Source: Demequina lutea (lineage in GTDB: Bacteria > Actinomycetota > Actinomycetes > Actinomycetales > Demequinaceae). Taken from it: a DNA stretch of 43,357 bases. Below the pieces are notes generated by a model, which worked only from the letters and a program-made list of their open reading frames with translations, ran no database searches and was not told the origin of the DNA. The translations under genes were made by a program, and so were the position numbers. Location of the stretch: assembly GCA_003246255.1 (NCBI GenBank), contig QKAX01000130.1, forward strand, positions 1 through 43,357, in the 5' to 3' direction. Of the stretch, positions 33,840 through 41,277 are shown piece after piece; position 1 is the first letter of the stretch; each line of letters starts with the position of its first letter.

Positions 33840-33899
33840 GCACGGGACAAGGCATTGCGGCGACGAGCAGGGCAAGGCGCCCAGCTTCCCGTCCCGGGC
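33840..33899 (+). other. Structured leader of the cold-shock mRNA
   Basis: GCACGGGAC (33840-33848) can pair with GTCCCGGGC (33891-33899) with one mismatch. This encloses an inner hairpin with GGGC (33870-33873) and GCCC (33879-33882), flanked by further pairs. It lies just upstream of the AAGGAAA ribosome site, so a temperature-dependent fold is possible, as for other csp leaders. No pairing of the ribosome site itself is seen. Confidence 0.4.
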
Positions 33900-33923
33900 A
33901 TCTCAAGGCAAGGAAATACAGGC

Positions 33924-34127
33924 ATGGCACAGGGTTCCGTGAAGTGGTTCAACGCGGAAAAGGGCTACGGCTTCATCGCGCAGGATGGCGGCGGCGCCGA
34001 CGTCTTCGTCCACTACTCGGCCATCATCACCGATGGCTTCAAGACCCTCAACGAGCAGCAGCGCGTTGAGTTCGAGGTCACGCAGGGCCCCAAGGGCCCG
34101 CAGGCCGAGCAGGTGCGAGCCATCTAA
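33924..34127 (+). CDS. cspA: Cold-shock domain protein (CspA family)
   Basis: This 67-aa single cold-shock domain protein binds single-stranded RNA/DNA as a chaperone. RNP1 KGYGFI and RNP2 VFVHYS are intact within [18 protein letters not shown] and [13 protein letters not shown] 33924 follows AAGGAAA, and the family always begins here; the open frame upstream is the leader. A strong terminator follows 13 nt after the stop, so the gene is monocistronic. Confidence 0.95.
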   Translation: MAQGSVKWFNAEKGYGFIAQDGGGADVFVHYSAIITDGFKTLNEQQRVEFEVTQGPKGPQAEQVRAI

Positions 34128-34140
34128 GGCTTCTCACGTC

Positions 34141-34180
34141 GAGGGCCGTCGCTGGAGACAGCGGCGGCCCTCTTCCTTTT
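34141..34180 (+). terminator. Intrinsic terminator of the cold-shock gene
   Basis: A 14-bp stem (34141-34154 with 34159-34172, one G-U pair) is closed by a GAGA tetraloop and followed by a T-rich TTCCTTTT. Confidence 0.88.
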
Positions 34181-34278
34181 GCGTGACGACAGCCGATGGG
34201 AACGTTCGGAGGGGTCGCGGGCGTTGTGTGAACGCAGTTACGGAATCACCGGGCTAGGCGTGTCCCCTTGGCGACACG

Positions 34279-34308
34279 TACACTGGTACAAAGCGCGGGC
34301 TTGAGGAG
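34279..34308 (+). promoter_or_regulatory. Predicted -10 box and ribosome site of the DUF3040 gene
   Basis: TACACT (34279-34284) fits TANNNT. GAGGAGG (34302-34308) lies 6 nt before the ATG. No good -35 box is visible. The 187-nt gap after the cold-shock gene otherwise holds only the terminator. Confidence 0.45.
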
Positions 34309-34314
34309 GTCACC

Positions 34315-34695
34315 ATGCCGCTGTCGGAGTACGAGCAGCGAGTGCTCGATCAGCTCGAGCGCGACCTCGGAGCGGACCCCAAGTTGGGTCGCACGATGTC
34401 AAAGGGGCCGCGACAGCGCGGCCGCATCGCGATCGGCGGCCTGGGCGTCGTTGTCGGCCTCGCTGTGGTGCTCGCGGGCGTGTCGTTCAATGTGATTCCG
34501 CTGGGCATCGCTGGCTTCGCGCTCATGATCGCCGCCGCCATGTGGGCGCTGCTGAGCCCCCGCAAGTCCACGGCCCGAGCAGGCAAGGCCTCGAATGGTA
34601 CGCGGCAGGCAGCAGGCAAGGGATCGCGCAAGCAACCGTTTATGCGCCGCGTCGAGGAGCGTCTTGAGCGCCGACGCGAGCAGGGCGACCTTTAG
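34315..34695 (+). CDS. DUF3040 small membrane protein
   Basis: This 126-aa protein begins MPLSEYEQRVLDQLERDL, the hallmark of actinobacterial DUF3040. Two adjacent hydrophobic helices follow (about 40-57 and 60-80), then a basic cytosolic tail (KGSRKQPFMRRVEERLERRR). The family often lies near the division cluster; its function is unknown. Its last 56 nt overlap, on the other strand, the end of the transglutaminase gene. Confidence 0.85.
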   Translation: MPLSEYEQRVLDQLERDLGADPKLGRTMSKGPRQRGRIAIGGLGVVVGLAVVLAGVSFNVIPLGIAGFALMIAAAMWALLSPRKSTARAGKASNGTRQAAGKGSRKQPFMRRVEERLERRREQGDL

Positions 34696-36841
34696 CCGCG
34701 ATAGCGAGCCCGCTCCTCGCCTCCTCGGCCATGGTGTCGAGGCCCTCCCACTCGGACTGCATCTCTCGTGGGGCGTAGCGCGCGTCTGACACCGCGGTCG
34801 CGAGGCTGTCGATCGCGTGGAGCGCAGCATCGGAGATCTCGAGCTCGTCGTGGATGGCCACGTCGCGCACGTGCGCGACAGCCTCGAACGGCGTGAGGGT
34901 CAGCGGCCACTGGAAAGCGGCCGGAACGCGTCTGCGCAGCCATGCCCACGCGATCTCCGGATCGTTGGCGCGATCCGCCTCAATGTCGCGGCGCCTCGCA
35001 AGCCAGCGAGCACCCACGATTGCGGCGATCGCAAGCGCCGCGAAGAGGCCGACGAGCGGCCACGGGACGGCGAGCCCCGACGACTGTTCCTCGTCCTGCT
35101 GGCTCGACGGGACCTCCAGCGGGTCCGTGGGGTCCTGGGCAGGGTTAGCAGGTGCTGCCGTCGCAGCGGGATCCTCCACAGTCGGGTCTTCGGGGGAGCT
35201 GCTGTCTGCCTGTGTGTACGACGGTCGGGCGCCAGTCTGCACCGACGGCGTGGGCTCGAACCTTACCCATCCGACGCCCGCGAAGTAGAGCTCTGGCCAC
35301 GCGTGGGCGTCGCCGCCGCGCACGATTGACGCGCCGGAGGAGTCCTCGGAGCCGGGCAGATAGCCGACGGCGAGGCGCGCGGGGATGCCCAGGGTGCGCG
35401 ACATCATCACCATGCTTGTCGCGAACTGCACGCAGTAGCCGCGCTGCTCCTCAAGGAAGACCGCCACCGAGTCGCTGCCGGTGGGCTGCACAGTGGTGTC
35501 ATACACAAACCCACCCGTTGAGCGGAAGTACTCCTGCAGGGCCACAGCCTGGTCGTAGCGGTTCGTCGCGCCCTGCGTCACGCCTTGGGCCACCGAGGCG
35601 TAGAGCTCGCGATCGGCCGACTCGGGCAGCGCGAGCGTCTCCGGATCGAGAGTGGCGTCATCTGCGCCGGCGTCAGCGCCCTGCAACATCGCGGACGTGA
35701 GGTAGCCGAAGTCGGCGGTGATCGAGTACTCGAGCCCCTGAGTGGTCGAGCTGCTGCTGACCACCTGGTCGGCGATGGGGTCGTAGAGCCACTCCGGACC
35801 CAGCCCTTCGACGCCGCGCGGCACTGGAGGCAAGGGCACGCTCGACTCCGACGACATCACTGTCATGGTGACGCGGTCGAGATCGCGTGTGCCCCAATCC
35901 GGAACGGGGGTGGGCCACAGGGGGGGCGTCTCGGTGGGGACCAGGCCCTGCGGCACGTCGTCTTCCCACGCGTTGCCGTCGAAGCGCGTGAGGGTGTACA
36001 TGCGCAGCGCGTCCGGCCGCTCGCCAGTGGTGACGTAGGCGGCCACTGTGGACGAGGTGTTCACCGTGAGGGAGTTACGAAGGTCCAGCGCAAGGTTAAG
36101 TCGCGGCGCAGTCTGCAGATCCTGGGGAGTCGTCAGGCGCGGGATCAGGCCCCATCCGTTGGCCCCAAGAGCCGACGGCGCCACCAGCACCGTGAGGAGT
36201 ACTGCCGCCATGGCCGAGGCAGCGCCGGCCAGGGGCGCCGGTCCCGAGCTTGCACCCGTGGGCCTGCGGGTGAGCGCCATCGTGACAATCCACAACCCGA
36301 GGGCCAGCAATAGCAGACTCACCGAGACCCGATGCTGAAGTGCGATGGCGGGAATCCACGGCGTCAGCAGAATCGCCCCAGCGAACGCCGCCGCGCGCCA
36401 CGACACGGCAAGGTGCTCTGCGACGAGGAACACGAGGAGGGCGCCGACGGTGATGAGGGCAACGAGGGGGCGTTCGGGATCCGCTGGGGGCACGGTGGCA
36501 AGCGCCTCGTCCACGCCGTCGGCCAGCGCCTGGCCAAGCCCGCGCAGGCCGGTGGGCGAGGGCCACAGCTGAGCCACGCCCTCGTCATTCACCGAGAACG
36601 CGGGGATGGAGACCAACACGGCGGCGGCGAGGCCCACAAAGGTGGGGAGCGCTCTCGACCGGGACAGCATGCGGGTGATCATGATCGCCAGCGCCACTGC
36701 GCCCAACACGCCAGCTGTGACCCAGATCCACTCGGTGTAGGACACCATGTCGACGAGGCCCTGGAGGCCCAGAAGTGTGATGGTGGCGACGAAAGGCGTC
36801 ACGAACCATGGCGTGCGCGCAAGGGGAGTGCGGCCGCTCAC
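34640..36841 (-). CDS. TgpA-like membrane transglutaminase-family protein
   Basis: This 733-aa protein has about seven N-terminal membrane helices and an external transglutaminase-like domain. The catalytic triad is likely C470 (GYCVQFATSM), H513 (DAHAWPELYF) and an acidic residue in RFEPTPS. An acidic Ser/Thr/Pro linker, another membrane helix (LVGLFAALAIAAIVGARWL) and a DUF4129-like cytosolic end follow. GTG 36841 is favoured because it overlaps the DUF58 stop by 4 nt (GTGA); ATG 36874 would add 11 Arg-rich residues. With MoxR and DUF58 it forms a widely conserved three-gene operon whose role, perhaps protein processing or cross-linking at the envelope, is not established. Confidence 0.88.
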   Translation of the reverse strand: MSGRTPLARTPWFVTPFVATITLLGLQGLVDMVSYTEWIWVTAGVLGAVALAIMITRMLSRSRALPTFVGLAAAVLVSIPAFSVNDEGVAQLWPSPTGLRGLGQALADGVDEALATVPPADPERPLVALITVGALLVFLVAEHLAVSWRAAAFAGAILLTPWIPAIALQHRVSVSLLLLALGLWIVTMALTRRPTGASSGPAPLAGAASAMAAVLLTVLVAPSALGANGWGLIPRLTTPQDLQTAPRLNLALDLRNSLTVNTSSTVAAYVTTGERPDALRMYTLTRFDGNAWEDDVPQGLVPTETPPLWPTPVPDWGTRDLDRVTMTVMSSESSVPLPPVPRGVEGLGPEWLYDPIADQVVSSSSTTQGLEYSITADFGYLTSAMLQGADAGADDATLDPETLALPESADRELYASVAQGVTQGATNRYDQAVALQEYFRSTGGFVYDTTVQPTGSDSVAVFLEEQRGYCVQFATSMVMMSRTLGIPARLAVGYLPGSEDSSGASIVRGGDAHAWPELYFAGVGWVRFEPTPSVQTGARPSYTQADSSSPEDPTVEDPAATAAPANPAQDPTDPLEVPSSQQDEEQSSGLAVPWPLVGLFAALAIAAIVGARWLARRRDIEADRANDPEIAWAWLRRRVPAAFQWPLTLTPFEAVAHVRDVAIHDELEISDAALHAIDSLATAVSDARYAPREMQSEWEGLDTMAEEARSGLAIAAKGRPARVGAQDAPRRGA

Positions 36842-38109
36842 GGCGCGTCTCCCGAGGCGACGAGCCTCATCCACACGGCGGCGAGATCGTCACCCATGCT
36901 GGCAACGGCGACGCGCCATCCAGCCCTGCGCAAGGCGAGTGCCGTCTGCGCGGCGGGCACCTCGTCGGAGTCGCGCACCACCGCCCAGGCGTGGCCGGCC
37001 TCGCCGAGCGGCACCAACTCGGCAAGCGAGCGGCCCTCATGGGGCTCGAGCACGGCGATGATCACCTCGCCCTGCGTGAGGTCATCCGTGGCGTGACGTG
37101 AGGCGCGAGAGAGCTCGTGTTCGGCGGCATCGCGCGAGGCGGCACTCGCGATGTCAACTGTGGAGTTGAGGAGGGCGACGCGAGCCATGTCGGCATTCTC
37201 GGAGCGCATGCGCGTGGCGGTCTCCACGCTGATCGTGCCGCCGAAGAGCCGCACTGGGTGGCCCGAGTCCAGCACCGAGATCGCGATGGATGCGGCGCTC
37301 GACACCGCCCACTCGAGGGCCTCGGCATCGAGCGGTGGGTCGATGATGACGGTGGCGGGGCGCTTGCCTGCGCGCTCGTCCGAGCGCACCAGCATCGTTC
37401 CGGTGCGGGCGCTAGAGGGCCAGTGCACGCGGCGTAGGTCGTCACCCTCTCGGTAGTCGCGCAGCGCCGCGTCGTCAGCTGACGGCGTGCGCGCCCCGAG
37501 CACGATGCGGTCCGCGTGGCCCATGAGCGCCCCGGCGGTGCCCGAGAGGTCGATGACGTGTGGCCACACAGCAACCTCCTCCGTGCCCCCCACGGCGGTA
37601 TCTGCCCAGATCATGCCGAGTGGGTCGGAGGAGTGCACGAGCGCGGGCCCGAGCGGCCAGCGGCCCCGCCGCGTGGGGTGGAGCGCATAGCTGAGGCTCA
37701 GGGAGTCGGAGGTGCGCGCGACTGTGGCCTTGGTGGCCCCGCCCCCCGTAAGCTCGGCCGCGGCCTGCTCGCGAATGTCGAGCGACTGAGCGATCGCGCG
37801 TCGCAGCACGGCACCCGCGCGGCCGCGCTGTGCGGCGCTCATGGTGACGGTGACACGCCCGACGACCCCCACGGTGAGGGGCCGGGGCGTGATCTCACGG
37901 TGCGCGAAGGGGTAGGACGACAGAAACGAGTTGACGGACAGCAGCATCCAGAGGGCCGCCACCGCAACGGCCGCGCACATTGCGACCCCCACGTAGACGA
38001 GTGGCGGAGTGGCGAGCCCCACTCCGAGGCCGCCCACTACCACGCCCACAGCGGCCATGCCGATGCCGCGCGACGTGAGTGTCGTCTCGGAGTGTGGGTC
38101 GCGCGCCAT
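36838..38109 (-). CDS. DUF58 domain protein
   Basis: This 423-aa protein has two N-terminal membrane helices (about 15-56) and a central DUF58 domain with its hallmark RDYREGDDLRRVHWPSSART. The remainder folds like a von Willebrand A domain (TVIIDPPLDAEALEWAVSSA). DUF58 proteins partner MoxR ATPases. The start lies 3 nt after the MoxR stop and the end overlaps the transglutaminase start by 4 nt, so the three proteins are translated in sequence. Confidence 0.9.
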   Translation of the reverse strand: MARDPHSETTLTSRGIGMAAVGVVVGGLGVGLATPPLVYVGVAMCAAVAVAALWMLLSVNSFLSSYPFAHREITPRPLTVGVVGRVTVTMSAAQRGRAGAVLRRAIAQSLDIREQAAAELTGGGATKATVARTSDSLSLSYALHPTRRGRWPLGPALVHSSDPLGMIWADTAVGGTEEVAVWPHVIDLSGTAGALMGHADRIVLGARTPSADDAALRDYREGDDLRRVHWPSSARTGTMLVRSDERAGKRPATVIIDPPLDAEALEWAVSSAASIAISVLDSGHPVRLFGGTISVETATRMRSENADMARVALLNSTVDIASAASRDAAEHELSRASRHATDDLTQGEVIIAVLEPHEGRSLAELVPLGEAGHAWAVVRDSDEVPAAQTALALRRAGWRVAVASMGDDLAAVWMRLVASGDAP

Positions 38110-38112
38110 GGC

Positions 38113-39135
38113 CTAGACCGTCGTGACCCGAACCTCGGCGGCCGCATGGCGCGGGGTCGCGTCGCGAGCCTCGGTGGGAACGGGTGTCTTGCCCATGATC
38201 TCGGCGACGACATCTGCGGTCTTGCGCCCCGCGAGCCTCGCCTCGGTGCTGAGGATCAGGCGGTGAGACAGCACCGAGGGCGCGAGCGACTTGAGATCGT
38301 CGGGGAGCACGTGATTGCGTCCCGCCATGGCGGCGCGAGCCTTGCCCGCTGAGAGCAGTTGCAGCGCCGTGCGCGGGGAGGCTCCGAGCCGCAGCGAGCT
38401 CTCGCGCCGCGTCGCGCCCACGATGTCCACGATGTACTGCTTGATCGCCGGGGCGGCGTAGACACGTGACGCGATGCCGATGAGGCGCGCCACGGCCTCC
38501 GTGGTGGTCACGGGTCGCACCTGCGACAGCGGGTCGACGCCGTCGTGCGAGTCGAGCATCGCCATCTCGTGACGCGGAGAGGGATACCCCACGCTCACCT
38601 GCGCCATGAAGCGGTCACGCTGTGCCTCGGGCAGCGGGTACGTGCCCTCCATCTCGATGGGGTTCTGGGTGGCGACCACGAGGAAGGGGCGGGGGAGCGG
38701 CCGCGTGTGACCGTCAACAGTCACCGAGCGCTCCTGCATCGACTCGAGCAACGCCGCCTGCGTCTTGGGGCTCGCGCGGTTGATCTCGTCGGCGATGACC
38801 ACGTTCGCAAAGATCGGGCCCGGGCGGAACTCGAAGCGGTGATCGTCCGAGCGGAAGATGCTCACGCCCGTGACGTCGGAGGGCAGCAGGTCGGGCGTGA
38901 ACTGAATGCGCCCCACTGTGCAGTCGATGCTGGCGGCGAGGGCGCGCGCGAGGGTGGTCTTTCCGACGCCGGGCACGTCCTCCATGAGCAGGTGGCCCCC
39001 TGCGAGGACCACCGACAGCGTCGCCTCGATCGCCGCGTCAAGACCGGAGAGCACGGTGCCCATCGACTCGCCGATGCGCTGGGTGACGGTCGCGACCTCG
39101 GCCAGTTCCGCTTCGGTGGGCAAGGGCTGGTTCAT
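38113..39135 (-). CDS. MoxR-family AAA+ ATPase
   Basis: This 340-aa AAA+ chaperone-like ATPase has Walker A EDVPGVGKT near residues 52-60, Walker B VVIADEINRASPKTQ with LLESMQERSVTVDG, sensor 1 VVATQNPIEMEGTYPLPEAQRDRF and a C-terminal lid (LRLGASPRTALQLLSAGKA). MoxR proteins remodel or mature partner proteins with DUF58/VWA proteins. ATG 39135 has AAAGGAG just upstream on its strand; the longer frame lies in the mraZ control region. It is the first gene of the operon, divergent from mraZ. Confidence 0.93.
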   Translation of the reverse strand: MNQPLPTEAELAEVATVTQRIGESMGTVLSGLDAAIEATLSVVLAGGHLLMEDVPGVGKTTLARALAASIDCTVGRIQFTPDLLPSDVTGVSIFRSDDHRFEFRPGPIFANVVIADEINRASPKTQAALLESMQERSVTVDGHTRPLPRPFLVVATQNPIEMEGTYPLPEAQRDRFMAQVSVGYPSPRHEMAMLDSHDGVDPLSQVRPVTTTEAVARLIGIASRVYAAPAIKQYIVDIVGATRRESSLRLGASPRTALQLLSAGKARAAMAGRNHVLPDDLKSLAPSVLSHRLILSTEARLAGRKTADVVAEIMGKTPVPTEARDATPRHAAAEVRVTTV

Positions 39136-39266
39136 GGGCTCTCCTTTGGACGTCGTTATGAGCCTAACGGGCGGGCCTAGCGACGCGCTTCCTCCACTTC
39201 CTATTTGGCAATCTACCTGGCATTTTGCAGTACGTGTGGGTGATATTCCCAACATTCCCCGATTTT

Positions 39267-39301
39267 GTGGAGAGAAGTGGAGTAAAGTGGGGCGCACTGG
39301 C
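39267..39301 (+). promoter_or_regulatory. MraZ-binding repeats upstream of mraZ
   Basis: TGG occurs at 39268, 39278, 39288 and 39298, exactly 10 bp apart. The first three are in GTGGA/GTGGA/GTGGG. This is the TGGGN-with-5-nt-spacer pattern bound by MraZ upstream of the division cluster in other bacteria, so MraZ probably represses its own operon. No clear -35/-10 pair could be fixed in the rest of the 192-nt moxR-mraZ gap. Confidence 0.75.
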
Positions 39302-39327
39302 GAGTCGTGGCGCGAGGAGGTGAGGGT

Positions 39328-39795
39328 GTGGTGTCTGAACTGACGCACGGCCTCGGACCCACAGGGGTCTTCCTCGGCACGTTCACGCCCAAGCTCGACG
39401 ACAAGGGCCGGCTGATCCTCCCCGCGAAGTTCAGGGGGCGCCTGGCGTCGGGTTTCGTGGCAACGCGCGGTCTAGACCGTTGCGTCTTCCTGTTCCCCGT
39501 GGACGAGTTCATGCAGGTGCACGACCGCCTGCGCAAGGCGCCCATGGAGAACAAGCAGGCGCGCGACTACCTGCGCAACTTCCTGGGCCACGCCCAGGAC
39601 GACGTGCCGGACAAGCAGGGGCGCATCTTGCTCAGCGCGCCGCTGCGGACCTACGCGTCGCTGACCCGCGACGTGGCAGTCGTGGGCATGGGTGCCCGTG
39701 TCGAGGTGTGGGACGCGGAGACCTGGGAGAACTACCTCGCCGATGGCGAGGACGCTTACGCCGCCACCGCGGCGGATCTATTCGGGGATATGTAG
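39328..39795 (+). CDS. mraZ: Transcriptional regulator MraZ
   Basis: This 155-aa protein has two SpoVT-AbrB-like halves, each with the MraZ motif: LDDKGRLILPAKFR and DKQGRILLSAPLR. It is the first gene of the division and cell-wall cluster and usually represses it. GTG 39328 lies 7 nt after GAGGAGG; the next codon (39331) is also GTG. About 11 residues precede the usual start (VFLGTFTPKLD), so initiation at 39361 (GTC) is excluded and the extension looks real. Confidence 0.93.
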   Translation: MVSELTHGLGPTGVFLGTFTPKLDDKGRLILPAKFRGRLASGFVATRGLDRCVFLFPVDEFMQVHDRLRKAPMENKQARDYLRNFLGHAQDDVPDKQGRILLSAPLRTYASLTRDVAVVGMGARVEVWDAETWENYLADGEDAYAATAADLFGDM

Positions 39796-39824
39796 CACGC
39801 ACCCCGCGGCCTCCAGCCGAGTCG

Positions 39825-39850
39825 CTCTGTCGGACTTCCCCCCGACAGAG
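39825..39850 (+). repeat. Hairpin between mraZ and rsmH
   Basis: CTCTGTCGG (39825-39833) pairs perfectly with CCGACAGAG (39842-39850) around an 8-nt loop in the 106-nt gap. No T-run follows. It may be an attenuator or an mRNA-processing site. Confidence 0.45.
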
Positions 39851-39901
39851 GTTCGGAGGGAGACCACGGAGTGCGTCATCGGGCAACAAGAGGAGGGGCC
39901 A

Positions 39902-40873
39902 GTGGGCGACGCGGCATCCAGGCACACGCCTGTCTTGCTCGACAGATGCGTCGAGTTGCTGTCGCCTGCCGTCTCCCGCCCCGGCGCCGTCGCGATCGAC
40001 GGCACGCTCGGCATGGGGGGGCACACGGAGGCCCTCCTGCAGCGCTTCCCCGAGCTCACGGTGGTGGGCATCGACCGCGACCTCGACGCGATTGCGCTCG
40101 CGTCGGAGCGCCTCGCGTGGGCGGGGGAGCGCTTCGCTCCACATCACTCCACCTACGACGACATCTCCGGCGCCCTCGCCGAGGTGAGCGCCGACGCAGC
40201 CGACGGGATCCTCCTGGACCTGGGCGTGAGCTCGCTGCAGATCGATGAGGCAGATCGCGGTTTCTCCTATGCACAGGATGCTCCACTCGACATGCGCATG
40301 GACCGCACCGAGTCGATGACGGCCGCGGACCTACTGGCCACCGCCGACGAGGCCGAGATCTCGCGCATTCTGCACGTGTACGGCGAGGAGAGGTTCGCTC
40401 GCCGCATCGCGGAGTCGATCGTCAGGCGGCGTGCGACAGACCCCGTCACCACCTCGGCGCAGCTTGTAGACCTGGTGCGCGCGTGCATCCCCGCAGCGTC
40501 GCGCACGCCCGGCTCCAACCCGGCAAAGCGCACGTTCCAGGCGCTGCGCATCGCCGTGAACCGCGAGCTCGACGTGCTCGAGGAAGCGCTCGCGGCGGCG
40601 ATCGAGGCGTTGCCGGTGGGTGGACGCCTGGTGGTGATGAGCTACCAGTCGCTCGAGGACCGCCTGGTCAAGCACGCCTTCGCGGCCGGCGCCGAGTCGT
40701 CGGCGCCTCCCGGTCTGCCCTTCATCCCCGAGGACCAGCAGCCGTACCTCAAGCTCGTCACGCGCGGAGCCGAGAAGGCCTCGGACGAGGAGATTGAGCG
40801 CAACTCGCGCTCTAAGCCGGTGCGCCTGCGCGCAGTGGAGCGCATTCGCCCCACCCCGCGGAGGGCGGCATGA
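39902..40873 (+). CDS. rsmH: 16S rRNA m4C1402 methyltransferase RsmH
   Basis: This 323-aa enzyme methylates N4 of C1402 in 16S rRNA. Family signatures are HTPVLLDRCVELL, the SAM site DGTLGMGGHTEALL, GILLDLGVSSLQID, DAPLDMRMD and a C-terminal GGRLVVMSYQSLEDRLVK. GTG 39902 is set by AGGAGGGG a few nt upstream; no valid start lies further up in this frame. It overlaps the FtsL-like gene by 4 nt (ATGA). Confidence 0.95.
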   Translation: MGDAASRHTPVLLDRCVELLSPAVSRPGAVAIDGTLGMGGHTEALLQRFPELTVVGIDRDLDAIALASERLAWAGERFAPHHSTYDDISGALAEVSADAADGILLDLGVSSLQIDEADRGFSYAQDAPLDMRMDRTESMTAADLLATADEAEISRILHVYGEERFARRIAESIVRRRATDPVTTSAQLVDLVRACIPAASRTPGSNPAKRTFQALRIAVNRELDVLEEALAAAIEALPVGGRLVVMSYQSLEDRLVKHAFAAGAESSAPPGLPFIPEDQQPYLKLVTRGAEKASDEEIERNSRSKPVRLRAVERIRPTPRRAA

Positions 40874-41277
40874 GTGCCGCCCCGCTGCGGGCCGCGGCGC
40901 GCCCGCTGACGGCCGCGCCCGCTCCCAGGACGTCCGAGCAGCGCAGGGAGCACCTGCGCGCGGTGTCCGCCCCCCAGCGGTCGCGCTCGATCGCGCCATT
41001 CGCGGCGCTATGCGTCGCGCTGGTGCTGGCCGCGCTGGGTGCCGTTCTCGTGCTCAATACGTCCATGGCGGAGGGTTCCTACGAGCAGCGGTCCCTGCAG
41101 ATCGAGATCGCCGATCTTCACCAGCAACGCGCCGCGGCGCTCACCCAGCTCGAGGCAAATGCCGCCCCCGGCAAGCTCGCAGCCGCTGCCACTGCGCTGG
41201 GCATGGAGCCCGCCAAGCAGATCGGCTTTGTGTCCCTCGAGAATGACCAGATCCTTGACGCGGGGGTGGCGCCGTGA
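40870..41277 (+). CDS. ftsL: FtsL-like septum protein
   Basis: This 135-aa bitopic protein has a basic cytosolic tail (1-40), one membrane helix (about 42-63) and an external coiled coil (about 68-98; YEQRSLQIEIADLHQQRAA). A short C-terminal part follows. Sequence is poorly conserved in FtsL, so the call rests on topology and on the position between rsmH and ftsI, where FtsL always lies. FtsL with FtsB and FtsQ activates FtsWI. It overlaps ftsI by 4 nt (GTGA). Confidence 0.82.
   Translation: MSAAPLRAAARPLTAAPAPRTSEQRREHLRAVSAPQRSRSIAPFAALCVALVLAALGAVLVLNTSMAEGSYEQRSLQIEIADLHQQRAAALTQLEANAAPGKLAAAATALGMEPAKQIGFVSLENDQILDAGVAP

Noticed and set aside
39871-40248. GTG with a good ribosome site (GGAGGGAG) opening a 125-codon frame across the rsmH start
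   Set aside because: The product is Arg-rich without any motif and overlaps rsmH in another frame; it is probably chance, though the site could affect rsmH initiation.
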